Assembly (NCBI GenBank): GCA_037893225.1
Contig: JAZGUH010000626.1
Span: forward strand, 1,054,001-1,118,000
Direction of reading: 5' to 3'
DNA length: 64,000 bases
From: Hippasteria phrygiana
Lineage: Eukaryota > Echinodermata > Asteroidea > Valvatida > Goniasteridae
Shown here: positions 1 through 12,071 of the stretch, piece by piece
Numbering within the stretch: position 1 is the first letter of the stretch
How the letters are laid out: each line of letters begins with the position of its first letter
The notes under the pieces: model-generated
Database searches by the model: none
Told to the model about the DNA's origin: nothing
Seen by the model: the letters and a program-made list of their open reading frames with translations, nothing else
Made by a program: the position numbers and the translations under genes

Positions 1-38
1 ATACATGTCAAAATTACTGTATTTGGTTGATATTTCAT
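1..38. repeat. Partial monomer at left window edge
   Basis: This is the last 38 bases of a monomer, ending in the TTGATATTTCAT terminus used as the unit boundary. The array continues to the left of the window. Confidence 0.95.
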
Positions 39-1426
39 GCAATTATGAATGAGTAAAGCAAGTCCATACCCCAGGGAATTTGACATGCATGGAGCAATAA
101 ATAGACGGTAACATGTACACAGATGTTGGCCGGAAAGAAAATAAACATTGCGAGGTTTGAATTTTCTCCACAAGTTTTAACTCTAGGAAGCCGCCGATGA
201 TTGCAACATGTAGCGCCAGATCTAAGATATCCATACATGTCAAAATTACTGTATTTGGTTTATATTTCATGCAATTATGAATGAGTAAAGCAAGTCATAC
301 CCCAGGGAATTTGACATGCATGGAGCAATAAATAGACGGTAATATGTACACAGGTGTTGGCCGAAAAGAAAATAAACATTGCGAGGTTTGAATTTTCTCC
401 ACAAGTTTTAACTCTAGGAAGCCGCCGATGATTGCAACATGTAGCGCCAGATCTAAGCTATCCATACATGTCAAAATTACTGTATTTGGTTGATATTTCA
501 TGCAATTATGAATGAGTAAAGCAAGTCATACCCCAGGGAATTTGACATGCATGGAGCAATAAATAGACGGTAACATGTACACAGATGTTGGCCGGAAAGA
601 AAATAAACATTGCGAGGTTTGAATTTTCTCCACAAGTTTTAACTCTAAGAAGCCGCCGATAATTGCAACATGTAGCGCCAGATCTAAGCTATCCATACAT
701 GTCAAAATTACTGTATTTGGTTGATATTTCATGCAATTATGAATGAGTAAAGCAAGTCCATACCCCAGGGAATTTGACATGCATGGAGCAATAAATAGAC
801 GGTAACATGTACACAGATGTTGGCCGGAAAGAAAATAAACATTGCGAGGTTTGAATTTTCTTCACAAGTTTTAACTCTAGGAAGCCGCCGATGATTGCAA
901 CATGTAGCGCCAGATCTAAGCTATCCATACATGTCACAATTACTGTATTTAGTTGATATTTCATGCAATTATGAATGAGTAAAGCAAGTCATACGCCAGG
1001 GAATTTGACATGCATGGAGCAATAAATAGAAGGTAACATGTACACAGATGTTGGCCGGAAAGAAAATAAACATTGCGAGGTTTGAATTTTCTCCACAAGT
1101 TTTAACTCTAAGAAGCCGCCGATAATTGCAACATGTAGCGCCAGATCTAAGCTATGCATACATGTCAAAATTACTGAATTTGGTTGATATTTCATGCAAT
1201 TATGAATGAGTAAAGCAAGTCATACCCTAGGGAATTTGACAGGCATGGAGCAATAAATCGAAGGTAATATGCACACAGATGTTGGCCGGAAAGAAAATAA
1301 ACATTGCGAGGTTTGAATTTTCTCCACAAGTTTTAACTCTAGGAAGCCGCCGATAATTGCAACATGTAGCGCCAGATCTAAGCTATCCATACATGTCAAA
1401 ATTACTGTATTTGGTTTATATTTCAT
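39..1426. repeat. Six-monomer block, near-copy of 4,438-5,825
   Basis: These six monomers match the six at 4,438-5,825, offset 4,399 bp (19 monomers). The shared rare changes are GGCCGAAAAG in the second unit and CACAATTACTG with TTTAGTTGATA in the fourth. Differences include TCTTCACAAG in the fourth unit, ATACGCCAG in the fifth, and GATAATT versus GATGATT in the sixth. The first four units also match 2,585-3,510, so this four-monomer cassette is present three times in the first 5.4 kb. Confidence 0.8.
137..175. other. Conserved 39-bp core of the monomer (first example)
   Basis: Monomer positions 98-136, from GAAAATAAAC through GCGAGGTTTG to CCACAAGT, are almost unchanged through the array, while the preceding 35 bases hold most diagnostic variants. 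The exceptions I noticed are isolated: TCTTCAC near 861, CACACG near 17,047, the extra T at 20,268 and 21,888, AAAATTAAC at 25,807, CACTAG in a few K units, and GGGAGG near 29,976 and its copy. A second quiet stretch is positions 161-187, which contains AGATCT. Protein binding is only a possibility; the visible fact is the uneven distribution of variation. Confidence 0.5.
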
Positions 1427-1657
1427 GCAATTATGAATGAGTAAAGCAAGTCATACCCTAGGGAATTTGACAGGCATGGAGCAATAAATAGACGGTAATA
1501 TGCACACAGATGTTGGCCTGAAAGAAAATAAACATTGCGAGGTTTGAATTTTCTCCACAAGTGTTAACTCTAAGAAGCCGCCGATAATTGCAACATGTAG
1601 CGCCAGATCTAAGCTATCCATACATGTCAAAATTACTGAATTTGGTTGATATTTCAT

Positions 1658-3510
1658 GCAATTATGAATGAGTAAAGCAAGTCCATACCCCAGGGAATTT
1701 GACATGCATGGAGCAATATATAGACGGTAACATGTACACAGATGTTGGCCTGAAAGAAAATAAACATTGCGAGGTTTGAATTTTCTCCACAAGTTTTAAC
1801 TCTAAGAAGCCGCCGATAATTGCAACATGTAGCGCCAGATCTAAGCTATCCATACATGTCAAAATTACTGAATTTGGTTGATATTTCATGCAATTATGAA
1901 TGAGTAAAGCAAGTCCATACCCCAGGGAATTTGACAGGCATGGAGCAATAAATAAGAGGTAATCTGCACACAGATGGTGGCCGGGAAGAAAATAAACATT
2001 GCGAGGTTTGAATTTTCTCCACAAGTGTTAACTCTAAGAAGCCGCCGATAATTGCAACATGTAGCGCCAGATCTAAGATATGCATACATGTCAAAATTAC
2101 TGAATTTGGTTAATATTTCATGCAATTATGAATGAGTAAAGCAAGTCATACCCCAGGGAATTTGACATGCATGGAGCAATAAATAGACGGTAACATGTAC
2201 ACAGATGTTGGCCGGAAAGAAAATAAACATTGCGAGGTTTGAATTTTCTCCACAAGTTTTAACTCTAAGAAGCCGCCGATAATTGCAACATGTAGCGCCA
2301 GATCTAAGCTATCCATACATGTCAAAATTACTGTATTTGGTTGATATTTCATGCAATTATGAATGAGTAAAGCAAGTCCATACCCCAGGGAATTTGACAT
2401 GCATGGAGCAATAAATAGACGGTAACATGTACACAGATGTTGGCCGGAAAGAAAATAAACATTGCGAGGTTTGAATTTTCTCCACAAGTTTTAACTCTAG
2501 GAAGCCGCCGATGATTGCAACATGTAGCGCCAGATCTAAGATATCCATACATGTCAAAATTACTGTATTTGGTTTATATTTCATGCAATTATGAATGAGT
2601 AAAGCAAGTCCATACCCCAGGGAATTTGACATGCATGGAGCAATAAATAGACGGTAACATGTACACAGATGTTGGCCGGAAAGAAAATAAACATTGCGAG
2701 GTTTGAATTTTCTCCACAAGTTTTAACTCTAGGAAGCCGCCGATGATTGCAACATGTAGCGCCAGATCTAAGATATCCATACATGTCAAAATTACTGTAT
2801 TTGGTTTATATTTCATGCAATTATGAATGAGTAAAGCAAGTCATACCCCAGGGAATTTGACATGCATGGAGCAATAAATAGACGGTAATATGTACACAGG
2901 TGTTGGCCGAAAAGAAAATAAACATTGCGAGGTTTGAATTTTCTCCACAAGTTTTAACTCTAGGAAGCCGCCGATGATTGCAACATGTAGCGCCAGATCT
3001 AAGCTATCCATACATGTCAAAATTACTGTATTTGGTTGATATTTCATGCAATTATGAATGAGTAAAGCAAGTCATACCCCAGGGAATTTGACATGCATGG
3101 AGCAATAAATAGACGGTAACATGTACACAGATGTTGGCCGGAAAGAAAATAAACATTGCGAGGTTTGAATTTTCTCCACAAGTTTTAACTCTAAGAAGCC
3201 GCCGATAATTGCAACATGTAGCGCCAGATCTAAGCTATCCATACATGTCAAAATTACTGTATTTGGTTGATATTTCATGCAATTATGAATGAGTAAAGCA
3301 AGTCCATACCCCAGGGAATTTGACATGCATGGAGCAATAAATAGACGGTAACATGTACACAGATGTTGGCCGGAAAGAAAATAAACATTGCGAGGTTTGA
3401 ATTTTCTCCACAAGTTTTAACTCTAGGAAGCCGCCGATGATTGCAACATGTAGCGCCAGATCTAAGCTATCCATACATGTCACAATTACTGTATTTAGTT
3501 GATATTTCAT
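1658..3510. repeat. Tandem duplication of 1,853 bp (8 monomers), copy 1
   Basis: Eight monomers, nearly identical to the following 1,853 bp. Shared rare states include AATATATAGACGG in the first unit, GGCCGAAAAG in the sixth and CACAATTACTG in the eighth. I see about four differences: GGCCTG versus GGCCGG in the first unit, AGATATGC versus AGCTATGC and TTAATA versus TTGATA in the second, and TTGGCC versus TTGGTC in the third. Inside it, 2,353-2,584 and 2,585-2,816 look identical, a one-monomer duplication. Confidence 0.85.
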
Positions 3511-5363
3511 GCAATTATGAATGAGTAAAGCAAGTCCATACCCCAGGGAATTTGACATGCATGGAGCAATATATAGACGGTAACATGTACACAGATGTTG
3601 GCCGGAAAGAAAATAAACATTGCGAGGTTTGAATTTTCTCCACAAGTTTTAACTCTAAGAAGCCGCCGATAATTGCAACATGTAGCGCCAGATCTAAGCT
3701 ATCCATACATGTCAAAATTACTGAATTTGGTTGATATTTCATGCAATTATGAATGAGTAAAGCAAGTCCATACCCCAGGGAATTTGACAGGCATGGAGCA
3801 ATAAATAAGAGGTAATCTGCACACAGATGGTGGCCGGGAAGAAAATAAACATTGCGAGGTTTGAATTTTCTCCACAAGTGTTAACTCTAAGAAGCCGCCG
3901 ATAATTGCAACATGTAGCGCCAGATCTAAGCTATGCATACATGTCAAAATTACTGAATTTGGTTGATATTTCATGCAATTATGAATGAGTAAAGCAAGTC
4001 ATACCCCAGGGAATTTGACATGCATGGAGCAATAAATAGACGGTAACATGTACACAGATGTTGGTCGGAAAGAAAATAAACATTGCGAGGTTTGAATTTT
4101 CTCCACAAGTTTTAACTCTAAGAAGCCGCCGATAATTGCAACATGTAGCGCCAGATCTAAGCTATCCATACATGTCAAAATTACTGTATTTGGTTGATAT
4201 TTCATGCAATTATGAATGAGTAAAGCAAGTCCATACCCCAGGGAATTTGACATGCATGGAGCAATAAATAGACGGTAACATGTACACAGATGTTGGCCGG
4301 AAAGAAAATAAACATTGCGAGGTTTGAATTTTCTCCACAAGTTTTAACTCTAGGAAGCCGCCGATGATTGCAACATGTAGCGCCAGATCTAAGATATCCA
4401 TACATGTCAAAATTACTGTATTTGGTTTATATTTCATGCAATTATGAATGAGTAAAGCAAGTCCATACCCCAGGGAATTTGACATGCATGGAGCAATAAA
4501 TAGACGGTAACATGTACACAGATGTTGGCCGGAAAGAAAATAAACATTGCGAGGTTTGAATTTTCTCCACAAGTTTTAACTCTAGGAAGCCGCCGATGAT
4601 TGCAACATGTAGCGCCAGATCTAAGATATCCATACATGTCAAAATTACTGTATTTGGTTTATATTTCATGCAATTATGAATGAGTAAAGCAAGTCATACC
4701 CCAGGGAATTTGACATGCATGGAGCAATAAATAGACGGTAATATGTACACAGGTGTTGGCCGAAAAGAAAATAAACATTGCGAGGTTTGAATTTTCTCCA
4801 CAAGTTTTAACTCTAGGAAGCCGCCGATGATTGCAACATGTAGCGCCAGATCTAAGCTATCCATACATGTCAAAATTACTGTATTTGGTTGATATTTCAT
4901 GCAATTATGAATGAGTAAAGCAAGTCATACCCCAGGGAATTTGACATGCATGGAGCAATAAATAGACGGTAACATGTACACAGATGTTGGCCGGAAAGAA
5001 AATAAACATTGCGAGGTTTGAATTTTCTCCACAAGTTTTAACTCTAAGAAGCCGCCGATAATTGCAACATGTAGCGCCAGATCTAAGCTATCCATACATG
5101 TCAAAATTACTGTATTTGGTTGATATTTCATGCAATTATGAATGAGTAAAGCAAGTCCATACCCCAGGGAATTTGACATGCATGGAGCAATAAATAGACG
5201 GTAACATGTACACAGATGTTGGCCGGAAAGAAAATAAACATTGCGAGGTTTGAATTTTCTCCACAAGTTTTAACTCTAGGAAGCCGCCGATGATTGCAAC
5301 ATGTAGCGCCAGATCTAAGCTATCCATACATGTCACAATTACTGTATTTAGTTGATATTTCAT
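3511..5363. repeat. Tandem duplication of 1,853 bp (8 monomers), copy 2
   Basis: This is the second copy of 1,658-3,510 in the same monomer register. It ends where the eighth unit (CACAATTACTG, TTTAGTTGATA) is followed by a different monomer at 5,364. That monomer has no extra C and carries AGAAGG with TAACATGTAC. Confidence 0.85.
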
Positions 5364-6750
5364 GCAATTATGAATGAGTAAAGCAAGTCATACCCCAGGG
5401 AATTTGACATGCATGGAGCAATAAATAGAAGGTAACATGTACACAGATGTTGGCCGGAAAGAAAATAAACATTGCGAGGTTTGAATTTTCTCCACAAGTT
5501 TTAACTCTAAGAAGCCGCCGATAATTGCAACATGTAGCGCCAGATCTAAGCTATGCATACATGTCAAAATTACTGAATTTGGTTGATATTTCATGCAATT
5601 ATGAATGAGTAAAGCAAGTCATACCCTAGGGAATTTGACAGGCATGGAGCAATAAATCGAAGGTAATATGCACACAGATGTTGGCCGGAAAGAAAATAAA
5701 CATTGCGAGGTTTGAATTTTCTCCACAAGTTTTAACTCTAGGAAGCCGCCGATGATTGCAGCATGTAGCGCCAGATCTAAGCTATCCATACATGTCAAAA
5801 TTACTGTATTTGGTTTATATTTCATGCAATTATGAATGAGTAAAGCAAGTCATACCCTAGGGAATTTGACAGGCATGGAGCAATAAATAGAAGGTAATAT
5901 GCACACAGATGTTGGCCGGAAAGAAAATAAACATTGCGAGGTTTGAATTTTCTCCACAAGTTTTAACTCTAGGAAGCCGCCGATAATTGCAACATGTAGC
6001 GCCAAATCTAAGCTATCCATACATGTCAAAATTACTGTATTTGGTTGATATTTCATGCAATTATGAATGAGTAAAGCAAGTCATACCCTAGGGAATTTGA
6101 CAGGCATGGAGCAATAAATAGACGGTAATATGCACACAGATGGTGGCCGGGAAGAAAATAAACATTGCGAGGTTTGAATTTTCTCCACAAGTGTTAACTC
6201 TAAGAAGCCGCCGATAATTGCAACATGTAGCGCCAGATCTAAGCTATGCATACATGTCAAAATTACTGAATTTGGTTGATATTTCATGCAATTATGAATG
6301 AGTAAAGCAAGTCATACCCTAGGGAATTTGACAGGCATGGAGCAATAAATCGAAGGTAATATGCACACAGATGTTGGCCGGAAAGAAAATAAACATTGCG
6401 AGGTTTGAATTTTCTCCACAAGTTTTAACTCTAGGAAGCCGCCGATGATTGCAACATGTAGCGCCAGATCTAAGCTATCCATACATGTCAAAATTACTGT
6501 ATTTGGTTGATATTTCATGCAATTATGAATGAGTAAAGCAAGTCCATACCCCAGAGAATTTGACATGCATGGAGCAATAAATAGACGGTAACATGTACAC
6601 AGATGTTGGCCGGAAAGAAAATAAACATTGCGAGGTTTGAATTTTCTCCACAAGTGTTAACTCTAAGAAGCCGCCGATAATTGCAACATGTAGCGCCAGA
6701 TCTAAGCTATCCATACATGTCAAAATTACTGAATTTGGTTGATATTTCAT

Positions 6751-6978
6751 GCAATTATGAATGAGTAAAGCAAGTCCATACCCCAGGGAATTTGACATGC
6801 ATGGAGCAATATATAGACGGTAACATGTACACAGATGTTGGCCGGAAAGAAAATAAACATTGCGAGGTTTGAATTTTCTCCACAAGTTTTAACTCTAGGA
6901 AGCCGCCGATGATTGCAACATGTAGCGATCTAAGATATCCATACATGTCAAAATTACTGTATTTGGTTTATATTTCAT
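6751..6978. repeat. Monomer with 4-bp internal deletion (228 bp)
   Basis: The unit carries the extra C of the 232-bp form but lacks four bases between TGTAGCG and ATCTAAG (around 6,926), which removes the usual AGATCT site. It is the only net deletion seen in 276 monomers, and it is not propagated elsewhere in the window. Confidence 0.9.
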
Positions 6979-7903
6979 GCAATTATGAATGAGTAAAGCA
7001 AGTCATACCTCAGGGAATTTGACATGCATGGAGCAATAAATAGACGGTAATATGTACACAGGTGTTGGCCGAAAAGAAAATAAACATTGCGAGGTTTGAA
7101 TTTTCTCCACAAGTTTTAACTCTAGGAAGCCGCCGATGATTGCAACATGTAGCGCCAGATCTAAGCTATCCATACATGTCAAAATTACTGTATTTGGTTG
7201 ATATTTCATGCAATTATGAATGAGTAAAGCAAGTCATACCCCAGGGAATTTGACATGCATGGAGCAATAAATAGACGGTAACATGTACACAGATGTTGGC
7301 CGGAAAGAAAATAAACATTGCGAGGTTTGAATTTTCTCCACAAGTTTTAACTCTAAGAAGCCGCCGATAATTGCAACATGTAGCGCCAGATCTAAGCTAT
7401 CCATACATGTCAAAATTACTGAATTTGGTTGATATTTCATGCAATTATGAATGAGTAAAGCAAATCCATACCCCACGGAATTTGACAGGCATGGAGCAAT
7501 AAATAAGAGGTAATCTGCACACAGATGGTGGCCGGGAAGAAAATAAACATTGCGAGGTTTGAATTTTCTCCACAAGTGTTAACTCTAAGAAGCCGCCGAT
7601 AATTGCAACATGTAGCGCCAGATCTAAGCTATGCATACATGTCAAAATTACTGAATTTGGTTGATATTTCATGCAATTATGAATGAGTAAAGCAAGTCAT
7701 ACCCTAGGGAATTTGACAGGCATGGAGCAATAAATCGAAGGTAATATGCACACAGATGTTGGCCGGAAAGAAAATAAACATTGCGAGGTTTGAATTTTCT
7801 CCACAAGTTTTAACTCTAGGAAGCCGCCGATGATTGCAACATGTAGCGCCAGATCTAAGCTATCCATACATGTCAAAATTACTGTATTTGGTTTATATTT
7901 CAT

Positions 7904-8135
7904 GCAATTATGAATGAGTAAAGCAAGTCATACCCTAGGGAATTTGACAGGCATGGAGCAATAAATAGAAGGTAATATGCACACAGATGTTGGCCGGAAA
8001 GAAAATAAACATTGCGAGGTTTGAATTTTCTCCACAAGTTTTAACTCTAGGAAGCCGCCGATAATTGCAACATGTAGCGCCAGATCTAAGCCTATCCATA
8101 CATGTCAAAATTACTGTATTTGGTTTATATTTCAT
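7904..8135. repeat. K-type monomer with a private 1-bp insertion
   Basis: The unit has CAAGTCATACC (no extra C at the usual place) but reads AAGCCTATCC instead of AAGCTATCC at 8,091-8,092. It is therefore 232 bp for a different reason from the other 232-bp units. The insertion is not seen in any other monomer of the window. Confidence 0.9.
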
Positions 8136-8829
8136 GCAATTATGAATGAGTAAAGCAAGTCATACCCTAGGGAATTTGACAGGCATGGAGCAATAAATAG
8201 ACGGTAATATGCACACAGATGTTGGCCTGAAAGAAAATAAACATTGCGAGGTTTGAATTTTCTCCACAAGTTTTAACTCTAAGAAGCCGCCGATAATTGC
8301 AACATGTAGCGCCAGATCTAAGCTATCCATACATGTCAAAATTACTGAATTTGGTTGATATTTCATGCAATTATGAATGAGTAAAGCAAGTCCATACCCC
8401 AGGGAATTTGACATGCATGGAGCAATAAATAGACGGTAACATGTACACAGATGTTGGCCGGAAAGAAAATAAACATTGCGAGGTTTGAATTTTCTCCACA
8501 AGTTTTAACTCTAGGAAGCCGCCGATGATTGCAACATGTAGCGCCAGATCTAAGATATCCATACATGTCAAAATTACTGTATTTGGTTGATATTTCATGC
8601 AATTATGAATGAGTAAAGCAAGTCATACCCCAGGGAATTTGACATGCATGGAGCAATAAATAGACGGTAATATGTACACAGGTGTTGGCCTGAAAGAAAA
8701 TAAACATTGCGAGGTTTGAATTTTCTCCACAAGTTTTAACTCTAAGAAGCCGCCGATGATTGCAACATGTAGCGCCAGATCTAAGCTATCCATACATGTC
8801 AAAATTACTGTATTTGGTTGATATTTCAT

Positions 8830-10446
8830 GCAATTAAGAATGAGTAAAGCAAGTCATACCCCAGGGAATTTGACAGGCATGGAGCAATAAATAGAAGGTA
8901 ATATGCACACAGATGGTGGCAAGGAAGAAAATAAACATTGCGAGGTTTGAATTTTCTCCACAAGTGTTAACTCTAAGAAGCCGCCGATAATTGCAACATG
9001 TAGCGCCAGATCTAAGCTATCCATACATGTCAAAATTACTGAATTTGGTTGATATTTCATGCAATTATGAATGAGTAAAGCAAGTCATACCCCAGGGAAT
9101 TTGACAGGCATGGAGCAATAAATAGAAGGTAATATGCACACAGATGTTGGCCGGAAAGAAAATAAACATTGCGAGGTTTGAATTTTCTCCACAAGTTTTA
9201 ACTCTAGGAAGCCGCCGATGATTGCAACATGTAGCGCCAGATCTAAGCTATCCATACATGTCAAAATTACTGTATTTGGTTTATATTTCATGCAATTATG
9301 AATGAGTAAAGCAAGTCATACCCTAGGGAATTTGACAGGCATGGAGCAATAAATAGACGGTAATATGCACACAGATGTTGGCCTGAAAGAAAATAAACAT
9401 TGCGAGGTTTGAATTTTCTCCACAAGTGTTAACTCTAAGAAGCCGCCGATAATTGCAACATGTAGCGCCAGATCTAAGCTATGCATACATGTCAAAATTA
9501 CTGAATTTGGTTGATATTTCATGCAATTATGAATGAGTAAAGCAAGTCATACCCTAGGGAATTTGACATGCATGGAGCAATAAATCGAAGGTAATATGCA
9601 CACAGATGTTAGCCGGAAAGAAAATAAACATTGCGAGGTTTGAATTTTCTCCACAAGTTTTAACTCTAGGAAGCCGCCGATGATTGCAACATGTAGCGCC
9701 AGATCTAAGCTATCCATACATGTCAAAATTACTGTATTTGGTTTATATTTCATGCAATTATGAATGAGTAAAGCAAGTCATACCCCAGGGAATTTGACAG
9801 GCATGGAGCAATAAATAGAAGGTAATATGCACACAGATGTTGGCCGGAAAGAAAATAAACATTGCGAGGTTTGAATTTTCTCCACAAGTTTTAACTCTAG
9901 GAAGCCGCCGATGATTGCAACATGTAGCGCCAGATCTAAGATATCCATACATGTCAAAATTACTGTATTTGGTTGATATTTCATGCAATTATGAATGAGT
10001 AAAGCAAGTCATACCCCAGGGAATTTGACATGCATGGAGCAATAAATAGACGGTAACATGTACACAGATGTTGGCCGGAAAGAAAATAAACATTGCGAGG
10101 TTTGAATTTTCTCCACAAGTTTTAACTCTAGGAAGCCGCCGATGATTGCAACATGTAGCGCCAGATCTAAGATATCCATACATGTCAAAATTACTGTATT
10201 TGGTTGATATTTCATGCAATTATGAATGAGTAAAGCAAGTCATACCCCAGGGAATTTGACATGCATGGAGCAATAAATAGACGGTAATATGTACACAGGT
10301 GTTGGCCGGAAAGAAAATAAACATTGCGAGGTTTGAATTTTCTCCACAAGTTTTAACTCTAAGAAGCCGCCGATGATTGCAACATGTAGCGCCAGATCTA
10401 AGCTATCCATACATGTCAAAATTACTGTATTTGGTTGATATTTCAT
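8830..10446. repeat. HOR copy II-1 (A-B-C-D-E-F-G, 1,617 bp)
   Basis: Complete 7-monomer copy. Its D monomer (9,523-9,753) carries GACATGCATGG with TTAGCCGG, a combination shared only with the D at 12,526-12,756. Confidence 0.9.
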
Positions 10447-12071
10447 GCAATTAATAATGAGTAAAGCAAGTCATACCCCAGGGAATTTGACAGGCATGGA
10501 GCAATAAATAGAAGGTAATATGCACACAGATGGTGGCAAGGAAGAAAATAAACATTGCGAGGTTTGAATTTTCTCCACAAGTGTTAACTCTAAGAAGCCG
10601 CCGATAATTGCAACATGTAGCGCCAGATCTAAGCTATCCATACATGTCAAAATTACTGAATTTGGTTGATATTTCATGCAATTATGAATGAGTAAAGCAA
10701 GTCATACCCCAGGGAATTTGACAGGCATGGAGCAATAAATAGAAGGTAATATGCACACAGATGTTGGCCGGAAAGAAAATAAACATTGCGAGGTTTGAAT
10801 TTTCTCCACAAGTTTTAACTCTAGGAAGCCGCCGATGATTGCAACATGTAGCGCCAGATCTAAGCTATCCATACATGTCAAAATTACTGTATTTGGTTTA
10901 TATTTCATGCAATTATGAATGAGTAAAGCAAGTCATACCCTAGGGAATTTGACAGGCATGGAGCAATAAATAGACGGTAATATGCACACAGATGTTGGCC
11001 TGAAAGAAAATAAACATTGCGAGGTTTGAATTTTCTCCACAAGTGTTAACTCTAAGAAGCCGCCGATAATTGCAACATGTAGCGCCAGATCTAAGCTATG
11101 CATACATGTCAAAATTACTGAATTTGGTTGATATTTCATGCAATTATGAATGAGTAAAGCAAGTCATACCCTAGGGAATTTGACAGGCATGGAGCAATAA
11201 ATCGAAGGTAATATGCACACAGATGTTAGCCGGAAAGAAAATAAACATTGCGAGGTTTGAATTTTCTCCACAAGTTTTAACTCTAGGAAGCCGCCGATGA
11301 TTGCAACATGTAGCGCCAGATCTAAGCTATCCATACATGTCAAAATTACTGTATTTGGTTTATATTTCATGCAATTATGAATGAGTAAAGCAAGTCATAC
11401 CCCAGGGAATTTGACAGGCATGGAGCAATAAATAGAAGGTAATATGCACACAGATGTTGGCCGGAAAGAAAATAAACATTGCGAGGTTTGAATTTTCTCC
11501 ACAAGTTTTAACTCTAGGAAGCCGCCGATGATTGCAACATGTAGCGCCAGATCTAAGATATCCATACATGTCAAAATTACTGTATTTGGTTGATATTTCA
11601 TGCAATTATGAATGAGTAAAGCAAGTCATACCCCAGGGAATTTGACATGCATGGAGCAATAAATAGACGGTAACATGTACACAGATGTTGGCCGGAAAGA
11701 AAATAAACATTGCGAGGTTTGAATTTTCTCCACAAGTTTTAACTCTAGGAAGCCGCCGATGATTGCAACATGTAGCGCCAGATCTAAGATATCCATACAT
11801 GTCAAAATTACTGTATTTGGTTGATATTTCATGCAATTATGAATGAGTAAAGCAAGTCATACCCCAGGGAATTTGACATGCATGGAGCAATAAATAGACG
11901 GTAATATGTACACAGGTGTTGGCCGGAAAGAAAATAAACATTGCGAGGTTTGAATTTTCTCCACAAGTTTTAACTCTAAGAAGCCGCCGATGATTGCAAC
12001 ATGTAGCGCCAGATCTAAGCTATCCATACATGTCAAAATTACTGTATTTGGTTGATATTTCATGCAATTAA
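9069..12071. repeat. Tandem duplication of 3,003 bp (13 monomers), copy 1
   Basis: This runs from within B of copy II-1 to within the A/B hybrid. The exact breakpoint can lie anywhere in about 78 bp (9,069-9,147 and 12,072-12,150). Matching rare markers at offset 3,003 are the GACATGCATGG D monomer (9,523-9,753 and 12,526-12,756) and the TTAATAATG A monomer (10,447 and 13,450). I found no difference at the sites I compared. Confidence 0.8.
10447..12063. repeat. HOR copy II-2 (A-B-C-D-E-F-G, 1,617 bp)
   Basis: Complete copy. Its A monomer starts with the rare TTAATAATG and its D monomer has GACAGGCATGG. Both states recur exactly 3,003 bp later in copy II-4. Confidence 0.9.

Larger units (their letters stand above)
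1..8829. repeat. Array domain I: irregular monomer order, rich in 232-bp units
   Basis: Thirty-eight complete monomers with no constant higher-order period. F-like monomers (GACATGCATGG with TAACATGTAC) dominate the first 5.6 kb. They are mixed with G-like units carrying GGCCGAAAAG, and with R, I, K and H units. It contains most of the length-variant monomers: fourteen units carry the extra C of CAAGTCC at full 232-bp length, one carries it together with a 4-bp deletion, and one unit has a different 1-bp insertion. The R monomer at 1,890-2,121 has private TTAATATTT and AGATATGC changes. The ordering A, then B/V, that marks the later domains starts only at 8,830. Confidence 0.8.

Noticed and set aside
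100..150. AATAAA twice per monomer on the + strand as polyadenylation signals.
   Set aside because: They fall in A-rich stretches of an AT-rich repeat, with no associated transcript, promoter or coding sequence visible.
120..175. Internal RNA polymerase III promoter (GGTTTGAATTTTC resembling a B box, GGCCGGAAAG resembling an A box), which would suggest a tRNA-derived origin.
   Set aside because: The B-box match lacks the conserved C residues, the A-box-like motif is too close, and a TTTT run follows immediately. Too weak to annotate.
295..501. A recurring minus-strand open frame of 68 codons (75 or 113-120 where the extra C shifts the frame), once per monomer, as a possible repeated gene.
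   Set aside because: It exists because 231 is a multiple of three. Most of the diagnostic variants between monomers change the amino acid (for example Q/K, T/S, S/I, D/H, K/T, H/P, G/R) and only a few are silent, about the ratio expected without selection. Indels and stops break it in places (about 2,110, 25,807, 30,160). No domain, signal or codon bias supports a protein.
3770..3850. CENP-B box in the GGTGGCCGGGAAG variant region.
   Set aside because: Aligning CCGGGA to the known box core (TTCG, four bases, A, two bases, CGGG) leaves both the TTCG and the A unmatched.
9758..9988. A second overlapping minus-strand frame of 67-79 codons starting at TTG.
   Set aside because: It is the same repeat read in another frame. 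It depends on the non-ATG start and disappears with single variants.
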